Below, piece after piece: positions 16,593 to 24,144 of a DNA stretch of 35,835 nucleotides. The stretch lies in NCBI GenBank assembly GCA_005808665.1, contig SYLG01000112.1, forward strand, positions 1 through 35,835, in the 5' to 3' direction. Made by a program: the position numbers and the translations under genes. Positions within the stretch are counted from its first letter, which is position 1; every line of letters starts with the position of its first letter. A model generated the notes under the pieces. That model saw only the letters and a list, made by a program, of their open reading frames with translations. It was not told the origin of the DNA and searched no databases. Origin of the DNA: Planctomycetia bacterium (GTDB lineage: Bacteria > Planctomycetota > Planctomycetia > Gemmatales > Gemmataceae).

Positions 16593-16847
16593 CTAATTAA
16601 CCGAGGCATTTTCTTCGGTTTTGGCACGCAAGGGTCCCCGGTAGGTGATTCGGCCTTTGGCCAAATCATAGGGAGAGATTTCGACGGTAACGATGTCTCC
16701 AAGCAGGATTCGGATAAAATTCTTTCGAATTTTTCCCGCAATATGGGCCTTCACTTCGTGCCCATTTTCCAGCTTCACCAAAAACTGGGTATTAGGGAGG
16801 GCCGTGGTCACTTTGCCCTGTTGTAAAAACGCTTCCTCTTTCGCCAT
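16593..16847 (-). CDS. infA: Translation initiation factor IF-1
   Basis: This is a small S1/OB-fold protein (84 aa) that binds the ribosomal A site during initiation. The start MAKEEAF, the central [21 protein letters not shown] and [19 protein letters not shown] are diagnostic. It is slightly longer than the usual 72 residues because of an acidic tail ([10 protein letters not shown]) and a small insertion near the N-terminus. GGAG lies about nine bases before the ATG. It is monocistronic: a promoter-like region lies just upstream, and the polyprenyl synthase converges from the other side. It is not next to ribosomal-protein genes, as is common where infA has moved out of the spc operon. Confidence 0.97.
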   Translation of the reverse strand: MAKEEAFLQQGKVTTALPNTQFLVKLENGHEVKAHIAGKIRKNFIRILLGDIVTVEISPYDLAKGRITYRGPLRAKTEENASVN

Positions 16848-16885
16848 CAGGTTCCGCTCCTAAACCAAAATACACAATTCATCAA

Positions 16886-16915
16886 ATAGTAATTATAACA
16901 CCATATCGCTGTCAA
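16886..16915 (-). promoter_or_regulatory. Candidate infA promoter
   Basis: On the minus strand a perfect TTGACA (16910-16915) is followed after 18 bases by TACTAT (16886-16891), about 40 bases before the infA ATG. A perfect TATAAT (16892-16897) also lies here but only 12 bases from TTGACA, too close to pair with it. The region is AT-rich compared with its surroundings. Confidence 0.45.
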
Positions 16916-17004
16916 TCCCATCCCATTTTATCAAGAAAAATGTTGAAATAACAGGAAACAAGGTGGATTAACCTGGGTTGGCCCAAATGGCCCCTCCCTT
17001 AAGG

Positions 17005-17026
17005 AAAAAAGAGGGGTAATCCCTCT
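17005..17026 (-). terminator. Intrinsic terminator after tyrS
   Basis: Read on the minus strand, AGAGGG pairs with CCCTCT around the loop ATTAC and is followed by five T residues. It lies 75 bases after the tyrS stop codon. This is the clearest rho-independent terminator in the window and would end the ffh-rpsP-trmD-rplS-yraN-tyrS transcript. Confidence 0.75.
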
Positions 17027-17100
17027 ATTTGTCCCAAGATTTGGAGTTACAAGCGATCAACATGATACCTTCGACATCCATAAGAAGCATAATTGGTATC

Positions 17101-18324
17101 CTATGCTTCCAAACGAACCTTAACGATTCGTCGATTTCCAACCCGGATCACAAGGCCATCGAAGATTTCAATCGTTTGGTTGGGATCGGTTATTTTGGTT
17201 TTGTCCGGGCCAATGGTCACTCCTCCCTGGTCGACCAGACGCCTTGCGTCGTTGTTGCTCTTTGCCAAACCCAAGGCCGCAACCAGTTTTGAAACGGTTA
17301 GTTTCCCCTCGGCCAAATGGCTTAATCCCAAGGATACCTCAGGTATGTCGGTGGGGTCCTGCCTTTCACTAAAGCGTTTGCGCCATTCCAAAGCGGCCGC
17401 CCCAGCGCCCTCTGCTCCATGGTAAAAGGCGACAATTTCTCGGCCCAATCTTTCCTTGGCTTCCCTTGGATGTGTCATTTTTCCATCCGCCAGGAGACTG
17501 ATTTCCGCTTGTGGCAAATCGGTCAATAGTTGAAACCACTCGGTCATTAGGGAATCCGGAATACTCATGGCCTTTGCAAATTGATCATACGCCGATTCGG
17601 CCACGCCGATGTAATTCCCCAAACTTTTACCCATCCGCCTTTCGCCATCCAATCCCCTTAAAATGGGTAGCGTCATCGCGATTTGTGGTTCCTGGCCATC
17701 GTCCTTTTGCAAATCCCGGGCAACCATCAGGCTAAAAAGTTGTTCACTGCCACCCAGTTCAACATCTGCACGAATCGCCACCGAGTCGTGGCCTTGCATC
17801 AAGGGGTAAAGGCACTCATGAAGGTATATGGGCGACCCCGCCTTTAACCTTTTGGTAAAGTCATCGCGTTCAAGCATGCGCTGGATCGTGATTTGGGAGG
17901 TTAATGCCAGGACATTGAGAAAGGAAAAATTGCCAAACCAGTTTCCGTTACGATGAACCTCGGTATTGCCCAAATCAATAATCCGCCCGACCTGTTTCAG
18001 GTAGTCCAAAGCATTGATTTCGACCTGCTCGGGAGTAAGCCTGACCCGGGTTTGGTCCCGCCCTGATGGATCGCCTACAAGTGCGGTGTAGTTGCCAATG
18101 ATGAGGACTGCCTTATGGCCAAGGTCCTGGAATTGTCTTAATTTTCTCAAGGGGACGGTGTGCCCCAAATGGACATCAATCCCGGTAGGGTCGATACCAT
18201 ATTTCACCCGGAGCGGTTTCCCGGTGGTTACCGATTTGACGATTTTCTTTTCAAGCTCTCCGCCGGGAACGGAGGCGTCGATCCCGCGGTTCAGGATTTT
18301 CAACTGTTCAGATGCGCTGATCAA
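17101..18324 (-). CDS. tyrS: Tyrosyl-tRNA synthetase
   Basis: This class I aminoacyl-tRNA synthetase (407 aa) charges tRNA-Tyr. The HIGH motif is HLGH (52-55). The KMSKS loop reads RMGKS (230-234) within GERRMGKSLGNYIG, as in the TyrZ-type subfamily. DVELGGSEQLFSLMV (187-201) lines the active site, and a C-terminal S4 RNA-binding domain spans about 345-405. The start is TTG 18324, preceded seven bases upstream by a strong AAGGAG; no ATG gives a sensible N-terminus. It follows yraN by 21 bases and is the last gene of the operon, ended by a hairpin with a T-run. Confidence 0.97.
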   Translation of the reverse strand: MISASEQLKILNRGIDASVPGGELEKKIVKSVTTGKPLRVKYGIDPTGIDVHLGHTVPLRKLRQFQDLGHKAVLIIGNYTALVGDPSGRDQTRVRLTPEQVEINALDYLKQVGRIIDLGNTEVHRNGNWFGNFSFLNVLALTSQITIQRMLERDDFTKRLKAGSPIYLHECLYPLMQGHDSVAIRADVELGGSEQLFSLMVARDLQKDDGQEPQIAMTLPILRGLDGERRMGKSLGNYIGVAESAYDQFAKAMSIPDSLMTEWFQLLTDLPQAEISLLADGKMTHPREAKERLGREIVAFYHGAEGAGAAALEWRKRFSERQDPTDIPEVSLGLSHLAEGKLTVSKLVAALGLAKSNNDARRLVDQGGVTIGPDKTKITDPNQTIEIFDGLVIRVGNRRIVKVRLEA

Positions 18325-18345
18325 GAGGCCACTCCTTGGAAACGC

Positions 18346-18789
18346 TTAGGCATACCACCCCGAAACAATACCCGGTCCATCCGGTTGGAATGCGTTTCGA
18401 ATGTGCCTGATTTCAATGACCTTGTTTTGGTCGGACCATGCAATTGCCACAATATCCTGACGAATGGTTACCCCAGCAAGGTCATGACGCCTGATAAGCC
18501 AACGGGTTGCCGCAAGGATTCGTCGTCTTTTGCCGTGAGCTACAGAATCGAGGGGAATTTGCACATCCCCCACCCGACGCGACCGCACTTCCACCACGAC
18601 AAGAGTGTCGCCTTCACGGGCAAGGAGGTCAATTTCTCCAATGCCCCGGGCATCCATGTTTTTTGCCAGGATTCGGAGTCCCTGGCGGCGTAAATAGGTC
18701 GCAGCAATTCGCTCAGACCGATTTCCAAGCAATCGCCGCCAGGTCCAGTTTGGGGTACCGAACCAATTGGGCAAAGGGAACCATCGCAT
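18346..18789 (-). CDS. yraN: UPF0102 (YraN) family protein
   Basis: The protein (147 aa from ATG 18789) belongs to the YraN family, which has a restriction-endonuclease-like fold. It shows the typical order: G.R.ER.AA.YLRRQG near the N-terminus, then GEIDLLAREGDTLVVVEVRSRR, where the acidic and basic residues (E/D...E.R) match the nuclease-like site. A biochemical role is not established for the family. TTG 18813 would add eight residues; ATG 18789, with GAGGG upstream, is preferred. The gene lies between rplS and tyrS; yraN beside rplS/trmD-type genes is a recurrent arrangement in bacteria. Confidence 0.88.
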   Translation of the reverse strand: MRWFPLPNWFGTPNWTWRRLLGNRSERIAATYLRRQGLRILAKNMDARGIGEIDLLAREGDTLVVVEVRSRRVGDVQIPLDSVAHGKRRRILAATRWLIRRHDLAGVTIRQDIVAIAWSDQNKVIEIRHIRNAFQPDGPGIVSGWYA

Positions 18790-18824
18790 GGGATCGCCCT
18801 CTCCCAAACCCAATAAAAGCGAAT

Positions 18825-19220
18825 TTATTGGGTTGGTTTTTTGCGTTCGCGAAGACGGGTTGCCTTGCCAACACGATCGCGCAGGAAGTATAGTTTTGCA
18901 CGACGCACTTCACCCGATCGTTTGACTTCCAACCTTGCAATGCGAGGAGATTCAAAGGGGAAAATTCGTTCTACCCCTTCCCCTTGCACAATGCGACGAA
19001 CAGTAAAGGTGGCAGTTGCCCCGTGTCCCCGGATGGCAATCACCACTCCGTTGTAAACCTGGATGCGTTCCTTCTCACCTTCCAAAAAGCGGAGGTAAAC
19101 ATCAACCGTGTCCCCAATGGTGAAAGGGGCAATCTGGCGATTGACTTTTGCCGCGACACAAAAGTCCTGAACGCGTTGCTTTGCTTTCGTTTCAACCAAG
19201 TTCATTAAAGAGTTCTTCAT
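18825..19220 (-). CDS. rplS: 50S ribosomal protein L19
   Basis: The protein (131 aa) sits at the 30S-50S interface of the ribosome. Family signatures are IGDTVDVYLRFLEGEKERIQVYNGVVI shortened here to its core, the TVRRI...GVERIFPFESPRI region, and RSGEVRRAKLYFLRDRVGK. ATG 19220 is preceded by AGGATGG at good spacing; ATG 19205 is a less likely start. It lies 26 bases after trmD, the classical rpsP-trmD-rplS order. The C-terminal tail is basic and slightly longer than usual. Confidence 0.97.
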   Translation of the reverse strand: MKNSLMNLVETKAKQRVQDFCVAAKVNRQIAPFTIGDTVDVYLRFLEGEKERIQVYNGVVIAIRGHGATATFTVRRIVQGEGVERIFPFESPRIARLEVKRSGEVRRAKLYFLRDRVGKATRLRERKKPTQ

Positions 19221-19246
19221 TATCCATCCTGCCTTTACAAAAAAAT

Positions 19247-19945
19247 CTAGTCCTTCACTTCACTATTGCCGACCGGAGATCCTTCATCCCCATTCGACCT
19301 GAGCAATGCCTGTTCACGCCTCCAGGCATCAATTTTCTGGTGGTCTCCGGAGAGTAATATACCGGGGACCTCCAACCCGTTGTAAACCCTTGGCCGGGTA
19401 TACTGCGGGTATTCAAGAAGGCCAGGTTCACTGTGGGATTCCTCCACAGCACTGGCCGGGTCGCCAAGGAAACCCGGTATGAGGCGGATCACCGTTTCCA
19501 TAACGACCATCGCCGGTACCTCGCCCCCGTTGCACACAAAGTCTCCAATGGAGATTTCAATGGGCTTTAGACCCAATCGAATCCGCTCATCGAATCCCTC
19601 ATAGCGCCCGCAAAGGAGGACCAACCTCTCTTTTTTAGCCAATTCCCAAGCAACCGCCTGGGTGAGCCTTTTCCCGGAGGGAGTCAGCATGACCAGGGTT
19701 CCAGGCCGGGAATCGTCCGCCAGGACCGCTTCAACCGCACCAAACACGGGCCCGGGAATCAAAACCATTCCCGGTCCACCTCCGAATGGTTTATCATCCA
19801 CGCTTTGGTGCCTGCCGCCAGCAAATTGGCGAATGTTCCAAAGCTTTGCCTGGATAAGCCCTTTGGCAATCGCCTTTGCGATGAGACTTTCCCCAAGAAA
19901 CCCCGTGAATATCTCGGGAAACAGGGTCAGAACATCAAAGCGCAA
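19247..19945 (-). CDS. trmD: tRNA (guanine-N1)-methyltransferase TrmD
   Basis: TrmD methylates G37 next to the anticodon of several tRNAs using S-adenosylmethionine, preventing +1 frameshifts. The knotted SPOUT domain shows LTLFPEIFTGF near the N-terminus, DDKPFGGGPGMVL, and LCGRYEGFDERIR followed by SIGDFVCNGGE, where the methyl donor binds. The start is placed at TTG 19945, preceded eight bases upstream by GAGG. This gives 232 aa, the normal size, and MRFDVLTLFP; a longer in-frame version would run into rpsP. It ends 26 bases before rplS. The C-terminal half LLEYPQYTRP is standard for tRNA binding. Confidence 0.96.
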   Translation of the reverse strand: MRFDVLTLFPEIFTGFLGESLIAKAIAKGLIQAKLWNIRQFAGGRHQSVDDKPFGGGPGMVLIPGPVFGAVEAVLADDSRPGTLVMLTPSGKRLTQAVAWELAKKERLVLLCGRYEGFDERIRLGLKPIEISIGDFVCNGGEVPAMVVMETVIRLIPGFLGDPASAVEESHSEPGLLEYPQYTRPRVYNGLEVPGILLSGDHQKIDAWRREQALLRSNGDEGSPVGNSEVKD

Positions 19946-20015
19946 AGGGAAAACCTCAAGGTTATGACCCGCTGGGAAAAAAACCGTTACGGCCTTTTTT
20001 TCCAGCGTTACCAGT

Positions 20016-20306
20016 TTAAGCGGTAAGGGCTTGGGTTTTTTCTGCGGCTGCCTTTTCAAACGCTTCCATGTGGCGTTTGATAAAAGCGGCCACATTTTCC
20101 GAGGGTTGTGCCCCAACGCCCAGCCAATATTTCACCCGAAGCGGGTCGAAATGAACGCGTTTTTCGGCCTCCTTGATGGAGGGATCGTAGGTTCCAAGTT
20201 CCTCAAGGACCCGACCGTCCCGAGGTTGTTTGGAATCGATTGCCACGATCCGGAAAAAAGCGCGATGCGCACGCCCCATTTTCTTCATACGAATCCGAAC
20301 TGCCAC
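20016..20306 (-). CDS. rpsP: 30S ribosomal protein S16
   Basis: The protein (96 aa) is a 30S assembly protein. The start is set at GTG 20306 because it yields the family N-terminus (M)AVRIRMKKMGR, and GGAAGGA lies seven bases upstream; more upstream codons would add a non-homologous tail. RAFFRIVAIDSKQPRDGR and EELGTYDP are diagnostic. The C-terminal KAAAEKTQALTA tail is typical variable sequence. It lies 57 bases after ffh and 70 before trmD in the well-known ffh-rpsP-trmD-rplS arrangement. Confidence 0.96.
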   Translation of the reverse strand: MAVRIRMKKMGRAHRAFFRIVAIDSKQPRDGRVLEELGTYDPSIKEAEKRVHFDPLRVKYWLGVGAQPSENVAAFIKRHMEAFEKAAAEKTQALTA

Positions 20307-20363
20307 TGCCTTATCCTTCCTGGCGGACCAGGCACCATGCCCTGCCACCCAAAACGCACCCCT

Positions 20364-21836
20364 CTAGCGGTGCTTTTTCTTGCGGCGCAACGCCGCACGA
20401 TCCCTGGGAGACAATCCCCCGTCCCCTTGGTCCTTAACGGCGATTTTTGCCCCCGGCATAAAACCACCCATTTTTCCCAAACCCGAAACCATACGGATTC
20501 GCTCCAACATGGACATCTTGGCTATGGGCCGCATAAACGATCGGATTTGGTCAAATACTGTGACTAATTGCTTGACCTCGGTTGCCTGGACACCACTTCC
20601 CTTGGCAATCCTCATCCGCCTTGCATAGTCAATATCATCGGGGTTCTTCCGCTCTTTGGTGGTCATCGAGTCGATGATCCCCTGGATTCGGCGGATGGAA
20701 GCCTCAGGGTCCTGATCCGCAGGCATCATTTCGGACATTCCGGGCATCGAGCCTAAAACATCCTTGAGCGGGCCCATCTTCCGAATCAGGGGAAGTTGTT
20801 GGCGGAAATCCTCTAATGTGTAGTCTCCCGCCTCCATCTTTTTCTGCTGGCGAGTGCGTTCTTCTTCGGTAATCTCCGATTGGACACGATTGACCTTTTC
20901 CACCAACGAAAGGATATCGCCCTGCCCCAAAATCCGTTGGGCCATACCCTCGGGCCGAAAATCCTCAAGCCGGTCAAGCTTTTCCCCCATCCCCACAAAT
21001 TTGATCGGTACTTTGGTGATCTCTTTGATGGAAAGGGCCGCACCACCCCTGGCATCTCCATCCAGTTTGGTGAGAATCACCCCATTGATTTCGAGGGCCT
21101 CATTGAAAGCACGGGCACTAAGGACAGCATCCTGACCGGTCATGGCATCGCAAACAAAATAGACCTGATCCGGCTGGATGGTTTTGTCGATCTGCCTGAG
21201 CTCATCCATGGGCATTTCGGCGACATGCAATCGACCCGCAGTATCCAAAATCACCGTGTCTAACAAAAGGCTTCTGGCTTGGGTAACGCCTCGCTTGCAC
21301 ACATCGATGGGGTTTGGTCCCAACCTGGCCCCGTCGGGACCAAACTTGACATCCTCGCGATAAACGGGGGTATCGACCTGCTTGCCAAGGAGTTCCAGTT
21401 GATCAATTGCCGCAGGCCTCTGAAGGTCGGCTGCCACCAGAAGAACCTTGCGTCCACGCTGTTTTAAATAAAGGGCAAGCTTGCCGGCTGTTGTGGTTTT
21501 GCCTTGGCCTTGAAGCCCACAAAGCATGATCACGGTGGGGCGCCCTTGCGCCACGGGAATCGTAGTATCGACCGGGCCCATCAAGGCTACCAATTCGTCG
21601 TATACAACCTTGAAAACCTGCTCGCCTGGGTCGAGGGATTTTAGAACTTCCTGGCCAATAGCCCGTTTGGTTACCCGGGTTATGAACGCACTTGCAACAT
21701 CCAGATGCACATCTGCATCCAAAAGTGCGGTCCGGACCTCATCCATGCTTTCACGGATATTCGCTTCGGAAAGACGACCCTTCCCGCGAAGTTTCCGTAA
21801 GGCCCCGGTCAGCGTTTTTTGCAAACCCTCAAACAT
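20364..21836 (-). CDS. ffh: Signal recognition particle protein Ffh (SRP54)
   Basis: Ffh (490 aa) binds signal sequences and 4.5S RNA and delivers ribosomes to FtsY at the membrane. The N domain (1-90) is followed by the GTPase domain: P-loop [10 protein letters not shown] (107-116, with Gln where Ser is commoner), DTAGRLH, and [10 protein letters not shown]. The methionine-rich M domain covers about 325-460, with [10 protein letters not shown] and [12 protein letters not shown] upstream of it. The basic tail [13 protein letters not shown] is unremarkable. ATG 21836 matches the family start MFEGL. It heads the operon and has its own promoter about 60 bases upstream. No SRP RNA gene is visible in the window. 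Confidence 0.97.
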   Translation of the reverse strand: MFEGLQKTLTGALRKLRGKGRLSEANIRESMDEVRTALLDADVHLDVASAFITRVTKRAIGQEVLKSLDPGEQVFKVVYDELVALMGPVDTTIPVAQGRPTVIMLCGLQGQGKTTTAGKLALYLKQRGRKVLLVAADLQRPAAIDQLELLGKQVDTPVYREDVKFGPDGARLGPNPIDVCKRGVTQARSLLLDTVILDTAGRLHVAEMPMDELRQIDKTIQPDQVYFVCDAMTGQDAVLSARAFNEALEINGVILTKLDGDARGGAALSIKEITKVPIKFVGMGEKLDRLEDFRPEGMAQRILGQGDILSLVEKVNRVQSEITEEERTRQQKKMEAGDYTLEDFRQQLPLIRKMGPLKDVLGSMPGMSEMMPADQDPEASIRRIQGIIDSMTTKERKNPDDIDYARRMRIAKGSGVQATEVKQLVTVFDQIRSFMRPIAKMSMLERIRMVSGLGKMGGFMPGAKIAVKDQGDGGLSPRDRAALRRKKKHR

Positions 21837-21865
21837 AAAATTTCACAAGCCAAAAAAAGAACGGG

Positions 21866-21886
21866 CCCGGCCCAACAAAGGCCGAG
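21866..21886 (-). promoter_or_regulatory. GC-rich hairpin in the ffh leader
   Basis: On the minus strand CTCGGCC pairs with GGCCGGG (one G-U pair) around a 7-nt loop, between the predicted promoter and the ffh ATG. A run of seven T residues follows, but only after another seven bases, so it is at best a poor attenuator. It could equally be a neutral 5' structure. Confidence 0.35.
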
Positions 21887-21900
21887 TCTAGGAATCATTC

Positions 21901-21929
21901 ATTATAAGGGGTAATCCGGCGGTCTGCAA
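21901..21929 (-). promoter_or_regulatory. Sigma70-type promoter of the ffh operon
   Basis: On the minus strand TTGCAG (21924-21929) and a perfect TATAAT (21901-21906) are separated by exactly 17 bases. The implied start of transcription is near 21894, giving a leader of about 58 nt before the ffh ATG. It is the best-matching promoter in the window and lies correctly for the whole translation/secretion operon. Confidence 0.65.
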
Positions 21930-21987
21930 TCCAAAGAGCCCTTGGGAGTGGTCCAAAAAATCAGGAATTGGAAAAAAAGATGAATTA

Positions 21988-23871
21988 TTATATCTTTTGA
22001 TCGTTCAATATATGATTAAGCAAGCCCCAATCGGGTCGATTCCTGGGACCAACCCCTTTATGGATGTCCCTTTGGATTTGTTCCAATTCCTCATCCTTTA
22101 CATAAGGAAGGCCTTTTTTTCGAATGCGCTCATACATGACGGCCGATGCCTCCGGTGTAAAACCGCTCCCCGGCTGATGCTCGATGTGGTAGATCGCCTG
22201 AGGTTCTTCAAAGACACATTCCGTCAAACCATTCGCAGCCGCCTGGTAAAGCAAGAGCGAATCAATGTGCATGGAAAAGCCATCAAACTCCCAGTAGCCA
22301 CCCAGCTGGTAAAAATCCTCTTTTGATAGCAGGGTAAAATCCCCACAGCCGTTGGTGTGCCAATGATTTTTTTTCTCCAGGTCATCATCACCCTTTGGAA
22401 ATCCCAAATCCCCATCAAGGTCATTTCCACACGAGGAGGGGGTTGGAAACGCCATTTGTCCGGATTTTGGTAGACGCAACAGGCTTCCCTTGAGAATGGG
22501 CCGAATCAACTCGTGCCAAAACCAATTCCACAGTGACCCAACTCTTGTCAGCCAACCAAAAGAAACCAGTTTTATCCCATCCGCCCGGAGGGCTAATACC
22601 CGTTGACCAGGGTCACCCGAAAAAGGTGCAATTAGGCCAGCAAAGGCAAGGCGCAAGACCACCCAACTTTTAACCGTATGGGGTACCCGAAGATGCAATT
22701 TCCTTCGGGACTCCAAGCGAAAGGAACCAAGGCACCCATTTATATGGTGGACAAACAGGCGTGCGGGAACCCCCAAATGGGAGGGACCGGGTGCCGCTTC
22801 AAGTTCTACCACCGATCCCGCAGGGACTGCCAGGAAGGTTTCCTTTTCAGCCCAACGAAAAAAAGGTTTTCCAGGTTCTTTTTCGACTTGATGCCAACCC
22901 TTACCCAACAAAATGCCCTGAGGAGAAAGCTGGGAGGATGATTTATCTTCCAAATGAAACGCATGAATCCGAATAACCAGCCAATCCCTGGCACCAGGCG
23001 GAAGGGAACCTGCCCGGACCCTAAGTTGGACCCGTGACCTGGCGGCCAACCCAAAAGGAATGCAATGCCTTTCCCTCTTGCAAAGCAGGACTCTATGGAA
23101 CAATTTTCCCTCTTCATCGCAAAAATCCAAGGGGAGCGACCCGGTGATGTCAAGGACCAAAGGTTCCAATTCCACCACCAAGGTGGGCTGGGCCTCGTAG
23201 ACTTGAAACCTGGCCAAAGGCTGCAAATACGAACCAATTCCCTGTTCCTCATGGCATTCGGAAAACCCGGAAAGGGGCCCGATGCGGGGGTCGATCACCT
23301 TTTCCCATTTGGGTTTGCCGTCTGGATGAACCCGAATGGTGCTTGCCGGTCGATTGTGTCGAAGTTGATTGCAATTGGCCCAGGCAAGCATCGCTTCAAC
23401 GCCTTGACCAAGGGGTATTTCGTTACGGACATCGGTTCGGTCAATTCGGAACAGGACCTTTGGGAACAAGTTTTTTTCGGCAAGATTTTGCACAAGGGCA
23501 TCGTTGAACAGGATGTCAACATTGGTGAATAAAAGAAATTTCCCTTTTGCCCGGCGTGCCCCCACATTTTTGGCAATCATCTGGTATAGTCCCATTTTAT
23601 TGCTATGTACCATGGTTCTGTGGACTTCTTCGGGTACGGTAATGATGCGGATGGATAACCCGCCACGCTCCTTTGGCCAGGCTAACGCCTCGGACAATGA
23701 AGGTCGATCCGGGGGTGGGTTCCATTCGACCAGGATTAATTCCGCACTCCAACCCCACCGTTCGGATTGCCCACAAAGGCCATCGATAAACGCTTGCATC
23801 CGTTGGAGCATGGAGCCGCCATGGTCGTCATTTCGCGAGGTGGCGATGATGCTAAGGTAAGGGTCGGTCAT
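21988..23871 (-). CDS. Split GT-A glycosyltransferase-like protein with beta-rich insert (paralogue B)
   Basis: The product (627 aa) resembles a family of GT2-like proteins starting with SIIATSRNDDHGG (residues 7-19). The N-terminal half (1 to about 195) has LVEWNPPPDRP (47-57) and TNVDIL (116-121), a likely metal/nucleotide-sugar site. The C-terminal half (about 503-627) has HTNGCGDFTL (505-514), HIDSLLLYQA (535-544) and YHIEH (561-565). Between them lie about 300 residues of beta-rich sequence, including GWHQVE and PFFRW (325-340). My reading is one catalytic domain interrupted by an insert. It acts presumably on a nucleotide sugar in the cytoplasm. It is homologous to the gene at 24145-25998, from which a 273-base structured spacer separates it. 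ATG 23871 has no good Shine-Dalgarno. The substrate is unknown. Confidence 0.7.
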   Translation of the reverse strand: MTDPYLSIIATSRNDDHGGSMLQRMQAFIDGLCGQSERWGWSAELILVEWNPPPDRPSLSEALAWPKERGGLSIRIITVPEEVHRTMVHSNKMGLYQMIAKNVGARRAKGKFLLFTNVDILFNDALVQNLAEKNLFPKVLFRIDRTDVRNEIPLGQGVEAMLAWANCNQLRHNRPASTIRVHPDGKPKWEKVIDPRIGPLSGFSECHEEQGIGSYLQPLARFQVYEAQPTLVVELEPLVLDITGSLPLDFCDEEGKLFHRVLLCKRERHCIPFGLAARSRVQLRVRAGSLPPGARDWLVIRIHAFHLEDKSSSQLSPQGILLGKGWHQVEKEPGKPFFRWAEKETFLAVPAGSVVELEAAPGPSHLGVPARLFVHHINGCLGSFRLESRRKLHLRVPHTVKSWVVLRLAFAGLIAPFSGDPGQRVLALRADGIKLVSFGWLTRVGSLWNWFWHELIRPILKGSLLRLPKSGQMAFPTPSSCGNDLDGDLGFPKGDDDLEKKNHWHTNGCGDFTLLSKEDFYQLGGYWEFDGFSMHIDSLLLYQAAANGLTECVFEEPQAIYHIEHQPGSGFTPEASAVMYERIRKKGLPYVKDEELEQIQRDIHKGVGPRNRPDWGLLNHILNDQKI

Positions 23872-23917
23872 AAAATAGTTCTACCGCTTGGGGTTTGTCC
23901 CTGCGAGCAATTGACTT

Positions 23918-23965
23918 TCAGGTTTGGACAAAAGTCGAGCCGACATGTCGGCTGAGAAAACCTGA
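23918..23965. promoter_or_regulatory. Nested inverted repeats with a perfect 16-bp palindrome
   Basis: AGCCGACATGTCGGCT (23938-23953) is a perfect palindrome. It is enclosed by TCAGGTTT (23918-23925) and AAACCTGA (23958-23965), which are perfectly complementary. A small GAC-AAAA-GTC hairpin sits on one side. It lies 47-94 bases before the ATG of the downstream glycosyltransferase gene, in its probable leader or promoter. It could be a dimeric-regulator operator or a branched RNA structure. Confidence 0.55.
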
Positions 23966-24099
23966 TAAAGTCGCAAAACCAAATCCAGCTCCGGCCAAAA
24001 AAGGGGAGCGTACCCTGCAAACCTCTTTAAAACGATTCAACGGCAAGGTGCCACAACCGCAAAAGAGGAACCCAACAGGGTAACCTGACTTCCCGGATG

Positions 24100-24139
24100 G
24101 GATACCATTCTGCCATATTTCGCCCCCAAGCTGGTATCC
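24100..24139 (-). terminator. Inverted repeat just after the first split glycosyltransferase gene
   Basis: GGATACCA (24100-24107) and TGGTATCC (24132-24139) are perfect 8-bp arms with a 24-nt loop, five bases past the stop codon of the upstream gene on the minus strand. No T-run follows it. It may stabilise the 3' end of the transcript or help termination. A weak AGGG/CCCT stem followed by T residues lies further on, around 23998-24016. Confidence 0.35.
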
Positions 24140-24144
24140 TCCCG

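Noticed and set aside
16892-16915. TTGACA plus TATAAT as one infA promoter
   Set aside because: Both hexamers are perfect but only 12 bases apart, too short for a sigma70 promoter. TACTAT at 18 bases is the better partner.
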